NCBI GenBank assembly: GCA_025929595.1
Contig: JAICQA010000100.1
Location: 1-8,667 of the forward strand
Direction: 5' to 3'
Source: Xanthobacteraceae bacterium
GTDB lineage: Bacteria > Pseudomonadota > Alphaproteobacteria > Rhizobiales > Xanthobacteraceae
Length of the DNA stretch: 8,667 nucleotides
Below, in pieces: positions 1 to 7,014 of the stretch (positions are counted from its first letter, which is position 1; each line of letters opens with the position of its first letter). The translations under genes and the position numbers were made by a program. The notes beneath the pieces were generated by a model. That model searched no databases, was not told where the DNA came from, and saw only the letters and a list, made by a program, of their open reading frames with translations.

Positions 1-209
1 GGCATGACCGGATTGCCCGGGAAGTGCCCCATGAATTGCGGCTCGTTCGCCGTCACGTTCTTGATTCCGGTCCCGCCCGCGCCGTCCGGCAGAATATCGA
101 CGATGCGATCCACCAGCAGGAACGGGTAGCGATGCGGCAGCAGCGCCTGAATGTCCTTGTTTTCGAGAGTCTTGGGCGCGTCCGTTGCGTCGTCCATTCG
201 CTTGCTCAC
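1..209 (-). CDS. fabZ: FabZ, 3-hydroxyacyl-ACP dehydratase (N-terminal part; 3' end outside window)
   Basis: Dehydrates (3R)-hydroxyacyl-ACP to trans-2-enoyl-ACP in type II fatty acid synthesis (EC 4.2.1.59), and so competes with the Lpx acyltransferases for 3-hydroxyacyl-ACP. The 69 complete codons present include LLPHRYPFLLVDRI (23-36) and NEPQFMGHFPGNPVMP (55-70). H62 of GHFPG is the catalytic His; the partner Glu lies beyond the window. Two in-frame starts are possible. GTG 209 overlaps the lpxD stop as GTGA and has AAGGA (223-219) 9 nt upstream. ATG 197 lies 8 nt past the stop with only a weak ribosome site. I give the GTG because of the spacing and the overlap typical of translational coupling. 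The first ~14 residues are not conserved in the family, so homology cannot decide. lpxA would be expected next. Confidence 0.95.
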   Translation of the reverse strand, partial: MSKRMDDATDAPKTLENKDIQALLPHRYPFLLVDRIVDILPDGAGGTGIKNVTANEPQFMGHFPGNPVM

Positions 210-1249
210 TTGCCGCCGTCCTTCGCGGCGAGGCGGGCCAGTGCCGCCTGCGCACGGAGAAAATCCTTGTGCGGTCGCGCCGGCGCACCCATCAGCACGG
301 CGCCATCGGGCACGTCCTTGATCACCCCGGCTCCCGCCGCGATGCGCGCGCCGTCGCCGATCGTAACATGCTCCGAGACGCCCGATTGGCCGCCCATCAC
401 GACGAAATCGCCGATCTTCACACTGCCGGAAATGCCGACGAACGCCACGATCACGCAATGCCGGCCGATCGAGACGTTGTGGCCGATCTGCACCTGATTG
501 TCGATCTTGGTGCCCTCGCCGATCATGGTGTCACGGCCCGCGCCGCGGTCGATGGAGGTGCCGGCGCCGATCTCCACGTCGTCCTGAACGATCACGCGTC
601 CGAGCTGCGGAATCTTGATATGCCCGCGCGGACTGGGGACGTAACCGAAGCCGTCCTGCCCGATCCGCGCGCCGGGATGGATCGTCACGCGGTCGCCCAC
701 CAGCGCGTTAAGGACGGTCGCGCCGGGGCCGATGGAGCAATCGCGGCCGATCCGGACCTCGGCGCCGATCACGGCGTTCGCGCCGACCACCGTGCCGCTG
801 CCGATCTCCGCGCCCGGCCCGATGACCGCACCCGGATCGGCGATCACGCCGTCTTCAAGCTTCGCTTCGGGATGGACAGAGGCGCCGGGATCGACGCCCC
901 GCGCACCGAACGGCGAACGCGGCCGCAATTCGCCGTCGAACATTGCGCGCGCGACCGTCACATAGGCGCGGTACGGCTCCTTGATGAGCAGAAGCGCCAT
1001 GCCGGACGGCGAGTCCGCGGCATGTTCGGGCCGCACGAAACAGGCGCCGGCCTGGCTCTGGCGGAACGACGCGCGAAAGCGCGCGCTTTCAAAAAAGGAG
1101 AGATCGTGCGGGCCGGCGAGATCGAGCGGCTTGACGTTTTCGATCGTGCGGCCGGCCTCGGCGCCGGCGGCAAGTTCCGCCCCCGTGAGGGCCGCGATCT
1201 CGTCAAGCGCGATCGGCCCGCGCGGCCGGAAGAAGATAGGGTCACTCAT
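206..1249 (-). CDS. lpxD: LpxD, UDP-3-O-(3-hydroxyacyl)glucosamine N-acyltransferase
   Basis: Third step of lipid A synthesis: transfers a 3-hydroxyacyl chain from acyl-ACP to the 2-amino group of UDP-3-O-acylglucosamine, in the cytoplasm (EC 2.3.1.191). The 347 residues match the usual family length. An N-terminal uridine-binding domain (~1-105, with IENVKPLDLAGPHDLSFF at 36-53) precedes a left-handed beta-helix of hexapeptide repeats (~115-310; for example IGPGAEIGSGTVVGANAVIG). The family motif GQDGFGY is at 197-203. The catalytic His is H257 in IDNQVQIGHNVSIG, matching E. coli His239. The C-terminus (MGAPARPHKDFLR onward) gives the trimer-forming helix. After the catalytic loop it reads IVAFVGISGS, where many alphaproteobacterial relatives have Gln instead of F270, a small oddity judged from memory. 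The start is ATG 1249 with a weak GAGACG about 9 nt upstream. The TGA stop at 208-206 overlaps the probable fabZ GTG. Confidence 0.98.
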   Translation of the reverse strand: MSDPIFFRPRGPIALDEIAALTGAELAAGAEAGRTIENVKPLDLAGPHDLSFFESARFRASFRQSQAGACFVRPEHAADSPSGMALLLIKEPYRAYVTVARAMFDGELRPRSPFGARGVDPGASVHPEAKLEDGVIADPGAVIGPGAEIGSGTVVGANAVIGAEVRIGRDCSIGPGATVLNALVGDRVTIHPGARIGQDGFGYVPSPRGHIKIPQLGRVIVQDDVEIGAGTSIDRGAGRDTMIGEGTKIDNQVQIGHNVSIGRHCVIVAFVGISGSVKIGDFVVMGGQSGVSEHVTIGDGARIAAGAGVIKDVPDGAVLMGAPARPHKDFLRAQAALARLAAKDGGK

Positions 1250-1328
1250 TACTGAAATCGTCTCGTACTCGGCGGGACTTTATAGCAGCCGTATCGCGCT
1301 TTTGCCTCGTCGCCCCGCACCCGCGACG

Positions 1329-1355
1329 ATTATCCATGCCCAGAAAGCACAACAA
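1329..1355 (-). promoter_or_regulatory. Putative promoter upstream of lpxD
   Basis: In the 178-nt spacer before lpxD, GATAAT (1334-1329) follows TTGTTG (1355-1350) with a 15-nt gap. Transcription would start near 1322, giving a ~70-nt leader. A second AT-rich hexamer, TATAAA at 1283-1278, lacks a good -35 partner. No T-run hairpin is visible between the giant gene's stop and lpxD, so read-through from upstream is also possible. The rest of the spacer (1250-1427) holds nothing else I can support. Confidence 0.3.
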
Positions 1356-1427
1356 TATCAAGGCTCTCGGCCCCGGGGATAAACCGCTTGCAGGCTGCGG
1401 GCGACTTCGGATTCACCATGAAGGCCG

Positions 1428-4400
1428 CTATTTTGCCGCCACCGCAGCTCGCTTCCGGGACCAGCTGTGGGCCTTGCGGCGCATTTCGTCAATTTTGCTC
1501 CCGATCGCCCCTGCGCCGTGCGCCAGCTGGTGCGCAATCTCCTCCGCTCCCTTCGCCGCGAGCGATTGCATGTAACCGCCGATCGACGCATGCCACTGAT
1601 CGTTCAGACTGTGTTGCGCGAAACGTGCCCAGTCGTTGCGCTCTTCCACCGTCACGGCAGCACTTTTGATCCCCGGCGTCGCGGACGCGCCGGTCGCGGA
1701 CGCCGGTGCATCGGTTGCGGCGATGAAGCCGAGAATGCTTTTTCGAATGTTGCCATCCGCAATCTCCCCAGCCGCGGCGGCGGCGCGGCGCGTCGTCGCC
1801 CCGTCCGCGTCGGATCCGAGACGGCTTTGCCCGCGCGCGATCGTCAGCAGCAAGTCGGTCTTGACGAGCGGATCGGCGATCGTCTCCGCGAGCGTGCCGG
1901 ACGCCGCGTAGGTCAACTCTGCCCGTACCCTGTCGCCTTTGGCTGACAGAATCTCCCCAAGATCGGCGAGCAGATACGCCCGCGCCTCGACCGGCAGCGC
2001 TGCGGCTTCGGCAACCGCTTCATCGATCTTTCCGGCTCGCGCCTGAATGAGCGCCACATGGCGTCGCGCCTGGATCGCCCGCGCGGGATCGGCAATGCGT
2101 CCGATCCATTCGTGCGCTCCCGCGAGCTCCCCGCTGGCCGCCAGATGACGAACGACGCGGACGATCACGCTGTCGGCGATGGCCGATCGCGGGACGAGCC
2201 GCATGAGCGCGATCGCCTCTTTCGGCTGCGCCTCGCCGAAGCGCCGATTCGCAAGCTCCACGAACGCGCGCGTCCGCGCGGGGCTGTCGGCAAGCGCCGT
2301 CAGCCGCGCACGGGCGCGTTCCCGGTCGACGAGGTCTTCGGCCAATGCGATCTTGACGGCCGCCCATTCGGCGAAATCCGGGCGGCTCCGTTCCAGCGCT
2401 TCGAGCGCGCGCCGCAGGGCTTGCTCCGCTGCTTCCGGCTTGCCCGCCCGCGCATAGCCGTCCGCTGCCGCCACCAGCATCTCGCTCTTGATCGCGCGCA
2501 GCGGCGCCTGCCTGAGCAGCGCTTCAAGCCGCTCCGGCTCGTTCGCCCAGGCGAGGCTGAGCGCCAGGCCCGGCACATAGTGGAGCCGCTTGTCCGCGTC
2601 GGCCTCGCGCAAGGCCGACTCCTGCTCCTTGATGTAGCGCAGAGCTGCCGTCCGGTCGCCCATGCCGAGGGCGGCGACCGTCAATTCCCTGAACGCGGCC
2701 ACGCGCAGCGCGCCGGTGACGAGTCGCGCAATCGCTTCTGCCCGAGCCACGCCGCCGGCTTCGGCTGCCGTCGCGACCACGTCGTACAGCGAATAGGTCG
2801 TCTTGCCTTCCACCGCCTTGGCAACGCTCAGATCCACGAGCGCAAGAATCTCCTCCGGCTTGCGCCCCGCCTTGGCCATCGCCTTCGCGACGGCGATGGC
2901 CTGGTACATCTGGCCGGATGCCGAAGCATGTTGCTTGAGGTTGCGGATGGCCGTCTCGAAGTCCTGAACGGCAATCGACACCTCGGCCCAGCTATGGTGC
3001 ACCGGGTTGACGGACTCTTCGAACCGCCGCACGAGGCGCCGCGCGCCGTCCTTGTCGCCGTCCTCCCACAGCTGTCGCGCCGCTACCGAATAGGTCTGCA
3101 TCCTGAAGGAAACATTCCCGTCTGAGAGGATGGCTCCGCCCTCGATCGCGCCTTCGGCGATCAACCATCGTGCGGCGTACAACCTTGCCAGCCCGCCCAG
3201 CGAGGAATCCTGCTGCGCATCGGCCAATGCCACGCCCGCCAGGTGCCTCGGCAACGGCAGATCGCGGCCGACCACTTTGGACAGGGCATAGTACCATGCG
3301 CCCGAGCGGTCCTTTCCTTCCGGCAGTGCCAGAATCAAATCCACGCATTTCCCGAGATACTCCTTGGCGGCCCCGTCCCCGCCCGTCTCTTCGATTGCCG
3401 GCCCGGCCAGGTACGAGCAACTCTTGGCCCGATCGGACGCATTGCCGCCTGCATCGGCAGCCGCGCGGTCGAGGATCGATTTCGCGGCCTTCCTGTCGCC
3501 GAACCGGAGCGCCGTATCCGCGACCGAGACAAGACCATGGACGCGATCCACGCCGGACTTGCGCCGGAGTGTCGTCTCGACGGCCTCGTCGAGCGCACCG
3601 TTGCGGGCCTGCAACGTTGCGAGCTGCGAAAGATATGACGTTTCGTAGGAACCGCCTGCGAGCTTCGGCTCAAGCTTCACCGCGGCGTCGATGTAGCCGG
3701 CCCCGACCATGACCCACGCAATCGTCGAATACGCGTTCCGAGATGCGACCGGCTCGTCAATGGCTTCCGCAACGGCCAGCGCCGCGGTCCAGGCGCCGCG
3801 CTGCGCACGCTTCTCGGCTGCGCTGCCCAGCATTGAATTGCGGGTGCTCGCGTCGGATACCCTGCGTGCGGCGGTAATCCCGCGGACCGCGTCGCCGCTT
3901 TCCAGCAACGGGCGGGCAATCGCGGCGAACACATATTTTGTGTAGCCAGATTTCGGGGACAGACCCTCCGCCGCCTTCGCCAGTTCCGATGCGGCCCCGG
4001 TGCGGGCAAGGATGTTGGGCGTATCGAGACCACCCAAGGCGTCCGCGCGAATTTCGTCGTCCTTGATCAGATTGGCTGCCTTGATCGCCCGCAACGCGGT
4101 ATCCGTGGCGGCCGCCGTGTTGCCGCTTCCGCCCTCGGCCGCGGCGATCGTGGCGTACCCCCTCACCAGATCCCTGATCGCCTGCCACTTGGCGCGGCTA
4201 TCCTCTTTCACGGCGCTGATGGCCGCGACACCCTTCTCGATGCTCCGCTTCGCCGCCGCCACGTCGCCCGCCCCGATCTGCGCCACGGCGAGCAACGGCC
4301 GCAACTGTGCGGACAAAGTCGCCTGGGGCAGCTTGCTCAGCAGTGCATCGGCCTCGCGGAGCTTCTCTTCTTTGATGAGCCCCGCGACCTGCGCGCGGCG

Positions 4401-5555
4401 GGCACCTGCGGCGCGATCGAGTGCATGATTGCGCCAGTAGAAGTCCAAGGGTCCCGCCTTGGCGGGTGCGCCGGGAGGGGTCAAAGGTGCGATGCCGGGA
4501 ATGTTCGCGGCCAGTGCTTCGGCTTCGTCGAGAAGTCCGGCTTCCACCATGCCGATGGCAAGCTTCGAACTTGCAACGGGAAACGCATGCTTCTCGCCCC
4601 GTATTATCGGGTTTGCGAGCAGGCGCTTGCCCACATCGATCAAGCCGGTGCCGGCCGCCACTTCGATCGCCTGGTCCACATGGTAGGTGCCGACGGCCGC
4701 TGCCGGCAATGCATCCAGCGCCTGAACGGCAGCGGTTGCCGTTTGCCGCGCCGCGGTTTTGTCCCCTGCGTTGATCTGCGCCCTCGCGATGGCCGCATAA
4801 GCCAAAACCCGGTTCGGCCCTTCGACCCGCGAGGCGTATGCCAACGCTTCCGTCATGCGGTACGGCAGCAGCGTGCTCACGACCGTAGCGAGCGCGTTCA
4901 TGCGCGCGTTGTTGTCGCCGATGCGCCGCACCGCCTCGTCGATGCAGGCGAACTCGCCGCCGGCGGCGCACCCTTGCGCAAGGACGCCGTAGAGGTTGTC
5001 GAAATTCGAGGGCTCGATGCCGAGCGCCTGCGCGTTGGCAATCGACGCGAACCCTCCCTGCCCGTCGCCGATCCGCCCCTGCGCCATCAGGATCGACTGC
5101 AGTACCCCGGTCCGGCTTCTCACCGGCAGCGCCGCATTCGCCGCTATTGCCTTCTCGATCAGCCTGCGCGCGCCCGCGCGCGCACTTTCCTCGAGCGCCT
5201 TGATGCGGGCCTCGACATCGGCTCGATTGCCGGCATCCGGCGCGGCCGCCAGATAAGCGCGATACCATGCGGTGCTGCGCAATTCGCGCTCGCCGATCCG
5301 GTCGTTCAGCAGCGCGAGATTGAACAGGACTTCCGGCGCGCCGGGCGCCAGCTTGAACGCGGCCTCGAAGTTCGACAGCGCGATCAGCCACTGCTTCTGC
5401 CGTGCGGCATCGACGCCGCGCGCCAGCGCCGTCCGGGCTTCCGGCGTGAGCCCATCGGCCGCGGCGCGCGCGAAGTCCGTGCCGGCGATCAATGCCAGCG
5501 TTGCCGCAACGTATGCCGCTGTGAGAGTTCGGACCGCGGCACTCACCTCGCTCAT
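1428..5555 (-). CDS. Giant exported alpha-helical repeat (TPR/HEAT-like solenoid) protein, unknown function
   Basis: Open frame of 1375 codons with no recognisable enzyme domain. Residues ~5-31 form a signal peptide (R9, hydrophobic core ~11-26, cleavage near ARA at 29-31). A TPR-like start follows at ~55-105 (LSNFEAAFKLAPGAPEVLFN). From ~140 to ~1280 the chain is almost entirely helix pairs of about 30-36 residues with a loose pattern: hydrophobic/Ala helix, AG or GD turn, EA-rich helix, then an Arg-start of the next unit. Clear units begin near 571, 606, 641 and 671, and near 1094, 1130, 1164 and 1196. A linker (~1281-1300, Ala/Ser/Thr/Pro) leads to a distinct basic C-terminal segment (~1303-1375). 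Four cysteines form two pairs, C196/C204 and C713/C737. The coordinate uses the outermost start, ATG 5555, but GGAGG (5560-5556) abuts it with no spacer. The in-frame GTG at 5546 sits 9 nt after GGAGG and may be the true start, keeping the signal peptide. Shared transcription with the upstream TPR gene is very likely. Periplasmic location is inferred; partners are unknown. Confidence 0.85.
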   Translation of the reverse strand: MSEVSAAVRTLTAAYVAATLALIAGTDFARAAADGLTPEARTALARGVDAARQKQWLIALSNFEAAFKLAPGAPEVLFNLALLNDRIGERELRSTAWYRAYLAAAPDAGNRADVEARIKALEESARAGARRLIEKAIAANAALPVRSRTGVLQSILMAQGRIGDGQGGFASIANAQALGIEPSNFDNLYGVLAQGCAAGGEFACIDEAVRRIGDNNARMNALATVVSTLLPYRMTEALAYASRVEGPNRVLAYAAIARAQINAGDKTAARQTATAAVQALDALPAAAVGTYHVDQAIEVAAGTGLIDVGKRLLANPIIRGEKHAFPVASSKLAIGMVEAGLLDEAEALAANIPGIAPLTPPGAPAKAGPLDFYWRNHALDRAAGARRAQVAGLIKEEKLREADALLSKLPQATLSAQLRPLLAVAQIGAGDVAAAKRSIEKGVAAISAVKEDSRAKWQAIRDLVRGYATIAAAEGGSGNTAAATDTALRAIKAANLIKDDEIRADALGGLDTPNILARTGAASELAKAAEGLSPKSGYTKYVFAAIARPLLESGDAVRGITAARRVSDASTRNSMLGSAAEKRAQRGAWTAALAVAEAIDEPVASRNAYSTIAWVMVGAGYIDAAVKLEPKLAGGSYETSYLSQLATLQARNGALDEAVETTLRRKSGVDRVHGLVSVADTALRFGDRKAAKSILDRAAADAGGNASDRAKSCSYLAGPAIEETGGDGAAKEYLGKCVDLILALPEGKDRSGAWYYALSKVVGRDLPLPRHLAGVALADAQQDSSLGGLARLYAARWLIAEGAIEGGAILSDGNVSFRMQTYSVAARQLWEDGDKDGARRLVRRFEESVNPVHHSWAEVSIAVQDFETAIRNLKQHASASGQMYQAIAVAKAMAKAGRKPEEILALVDLSVAKAVEGKTTYSLYDVVATAAEAGGVARAEAIARLVTGALRVAAFRELTVAALGMGDRTAALRYIKEQESALREADADKRLHYVPGLALSLAWANEPERLEALLRQAPLRAIKSEMLVAAADGYARAGKPEAAEQALRRALEALERSRPDFAEWAAVKIALAEDLVDRERARARLTALADSPARTRAFVELANRRFGEAQPKEAIALMRLVPRSAIADSVIVRVVRHLAASGELAGAHEWIGRIADPARAIQARRHVALIQARAGKIDEAVAEAAALPVEARAYLLADLGEILSAKGDRVRAELTYAASGTLAETIADPLVKTDLLLTIARGQSRLGSDADGATTRRAAAAAGEIADGNIRKSILGFIAATDAPASATGASATPGIKSAAVTVEERNDWARFAQHSLNDQWHASIGGYMQSLAAKGAEEIAHQLAHGAGAIGSKIDEMRRKAHSWSRKRAAVAAK

Positions 5556-5560
5556 CCTCC
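5556..5560 (-). promoter_or_regulatory. Shine-Dalgarno GGAGG that bears on the start of the giant repeat gene
   Basis: A strong GGAGG lies in the 12-nt gap between the two exported-protein genes. It touches the ATG at 5555 with zero spacing but stands 9 nt from the in-frame GTG at 5546. The spacing favours GTG initiation, shortening the protein by three residues. Confidence 0.5.
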
Positions 5561-5567
5561 GCGGCGG

Positions 5568-6899
5568 TTATCTGTTTTGCGCGGCGCCTTCCGATGCCTG
5601 CACGCTTGCCCGCAGCGACTGCGCGAACTTAAGCGCGTCGGCAACGGTCTGGTCGCCCGGCGCCGCCCGCTGCCAGTCGCGCAGGTACGCCAGCCCCGCG
5701 TCCCAGTCGCCTTTTCCATATTGGAAAGCCGACATCACGTAGTCGTGCCGGCTCGCCGTCGCACGCAGCATCCGGTCGAGTTCATGGTCGTCAATTGCCT
5801 GCTCCGAGGACGGCTGCTCCGGCTTGCCGAAGAAAAGAATACTCATCAGCGTATTGCCGTCCTCCTTCTGCGCCTTGGCCAGTGCCGCCTTGCAGAAGTC
5901 GCATGAGGGATCGAGCTTGACCGCCTCTTCAAGGTAATGCTTCGCCATCCCGTATTCGCGCTTCAGGAAGAACTGCGCGCCGAGGTCGCGCGCGGCCTCG
6001 GATTTGGCGCGGTCTTTGGCCGCTTCAAGCGCCGGGCCGGTGAGCAGCGGCCGCTTCGCCTCCGCCTGCGGCGTCTGCGCGGTGGCGGCTGGTGCCGTCG
6101 GAGCGGACCCCGCAAGAGCCGCGTTGCGCGGTCCGGCGACCACCGGCGCCGAACCCCGGTCGCCGCGCGAGAACAGATCATCGCCTTGTCCCGTTGCCGT
6201 TCCGCTCGACACCGAAGTGCCGGGCCCGCCGGGCGGCGTCCTGCCGTCCATGAAGTCGAGCGACGGGCCGCTGCTGCTGTTTGCGGCCGGCGCGTTGCCC
6301 ACCGAGACCGCTCCGGTGTTCAGCAGGCCGCTCACCCGCCGCCGCGCTTCTTCCATCTCGCGCGCGTGCTGGCGTTCGCGCTGCTCCGCCTCCAGCATCT
6401 GCTTCGCGACGGCGATGTGGTCGAGAACGACCTTCCGACCCGGGAAGTTGATGTTCGCCAGCTCGAAATTCCGCAGCGCCTCGGCGTACTCCTTGCGCTT
6501 GTAGGCGTCGAGTCCGAGCCGCCCATGCACGTGCGCGATGTTCTGGCGCGTCTGCGTCGTGTCCTTGCCAGGTGGCGCGGCCTGCAGCGACAGGTGATAG
6601 AGCCGCAGCGCCTCGAGATTGTCGCCGCGATCGTAGGCGTTCACACCCTGGTTGTTGAGCGCGACCGAGCGTCGATGCGCCAGCTCTTGCGGCGACGGCT
6701 CGTAGACCGGCGGTGGCGCGGACCATGAGCCGCCGCTCGATGGCGCTGAGCTCATGCAGGGAATGCCAGCTCCGCCACCGTTGACGCACCGGCTCGATGC
6801 TTGCGCGCTGATCGCGGTGACGCTCAGCGGCGCGGCGCAGAGTCCCGCGACGACAAACGTGCGAACTGTCCGGAAGCGAGCACCAAGATGTTGGCGCAT
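5568..6899 (-). CDS. Exported TPR protein with a long disordered linker, unknown function
   Basis: I do not recognise this as a named protein. The 443-residue product starts with a convincing signal peptide: basic n-region to ~R13, hydrophobic core ~14-30, likely cleavage after ISAQA (~34). The mature chain has TPR-like helices at ~80-110 and ~119-156, a charged helix at ~165-190 (QMLEAEQRERQHAREMEE), and a Pro/Gly/Ser/Ala-rich linker at ~191-285. A second TPR block at ~300-343 contains EYGMAKHYLEEAVKLDP, and a last helical pair lies at ~385-425. Mature cysteines come as two close pairs, C38/C48 and a CxxC at 333-336 (SCDFC), which fits periplasmic disulfides. The frame continues upstream to a TTG at 6953, but I chose ATG 6899 because the signal peptide begins there, GGGGG lies 7 nt upstream, and the TTG falls in the promoter-like sequence. 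C21 is not in a lipobox (preceded by Leu). The next gene starts 12 nt after the TAA, so they form one operon. TPR scaffolding near the BAM machinery is inference. Confidence 0.85.
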   Translation of the reverse strand: MRQHLGARFRTVRTFVVAGLCAAPLSVTAISAQASSRCVNGGGAGIPCMSSAPSSGGSWSAPPPVYEPSPQELAHRRSVALNNQGVNAYDRGDNLEALRLYHLSLQAAPPGKDTTQTRQNIAHVHGRLGLDAYKRKEYAEALRNFELANINFPGRKVVLDHIAVAKQMLEAEQRERQHAREMEEARRRVSGLLNTGAVSVGNAPAANSSSGPSLDFMDGRTPPGGPGTSVSSGTATGQGDDLFSRGDRGSAPVVAGPRNAALAGSAPTAPAATAQTPQAEAKRPLLTGPALEAAKDRAKSEAARDLGAQFFLKREYGMAKHYLEEAVKLDPSCDFCKAALAKAQKEDGNTLMSILFFGKPEQPSSEQAIDDHELDRMLRATASRHDYVMSAFQYGKGDWDAGLAYLRDWQRAAPGDQTVADALKFAQSLRASVQASEGAAQNR

Positions 6900-6926
6900 G
6901 TCGGGACCCCCAGCCGCAGGGGTCAG

Positions 6927-6953
6927 ATTATCGCGCGCCAGACTTTCCGGCAA
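6927..6953 (-). promoter_or_regulatory. Putative promoter upstream of the 443-residue TPR gene
   Basis: A GATAAT hexamer (6932-6927, one mismatch to TATAAT) lies 15 nt downstream of TTGCCG (6953-6948). It would start a transcript near 6920, about 20 nt before the ATG at 6899. The 15-nt spacer is shorter than the usual 16-18, which lowers confidence. A very similar arrangement occurs upstream of lpxD. The same stretch can also be read as GGAAAGT and TCTGA 14 nt apart, vaguely like an E. coli sigma-E promoter but with too short a spacer. Confidence 0.3.
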
Positions 6954-6964
6954 TCTCAGCCCAA

Positions 6965-6998
6965 ATCGGCCCCCGATGCGGTGCGATGACGTGCACCG
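6965..6998 (-). terminator. Two adjacent small hairpins after bamA (possible weak terminator or attenuator)
   Basis: Just downstream of the bamA stop are two short inverted repeats. The first pairs GCACCG (6993-6998) with CGGTGC (6979-6984) around an 8-nt loop. The second pairs ATCGG and CCGAT (6965-6977) around a 3-nt loop. On the minus strand the second stem is followed only by TTTGGG, not a real T-run, so this is not a classical intrinsic terminator. It could reduce read-through, stabilise the bamA 3' end, or mean nothing. Confidence 0.25.
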
Positions 6999-7014
6999 GC
7001 CGTCAGTCGCGAGC

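Noticed and set aside
185..1255. Long plus-strand open frame across lpxD
   Set aside because: It is antisense to an unmistakable LpxD; its His/Asp/Arg-rich text mirrors the hexapeptide repeat codons on the other strand.
1366..1380. CCCCGGGG palindrome and short GGC/GCC pairing after the giant gene
   Set aside because: No stem of useful length and no T-run follows, so I do not call a terminator.
2058..3125. Plus-strand open frame opposite the giant repeat gene
   Set aside because: Arg-rich, no domain or signal peptide, no ribosome site judged convincing; typical antisense shadow in GC-rich DNA.
4425..5906. 493-codon plus-strand open frame spanning the junction of the two exported-protein genes
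   Set aside because: It crosses the ends of two well-supported minus-strand genes, is Arg/His-rich and unrelated to any family I know.
6834..6839. Possible lipoprotein cysteine at C21 of the TPR protein
   Set aside because: The residue before the Cys is Leu, not Gly/Ala/Ser, so there is no lipobox; AQA at ~32-34 fits signal peptidase I.
6918..6947. Sigma-E-like reading (GGAAAGT and TCTGA) upstream of the TPR gene
   Set aside because: The gap is 14 nt, shorter than the usual ~16, and the E. coli consensus may not apply to this lineage; the same sequence is not found upstream of lpxD.
6900..6953. TTG-initiated 18-residue N-terminal extension of the TPR protein
   Set aside because: It would place a polar segment before the signal peptide and overlaps the promoter-like sequence; ATG 6899 has a G-rich ribosome site and starts the signal peptide.
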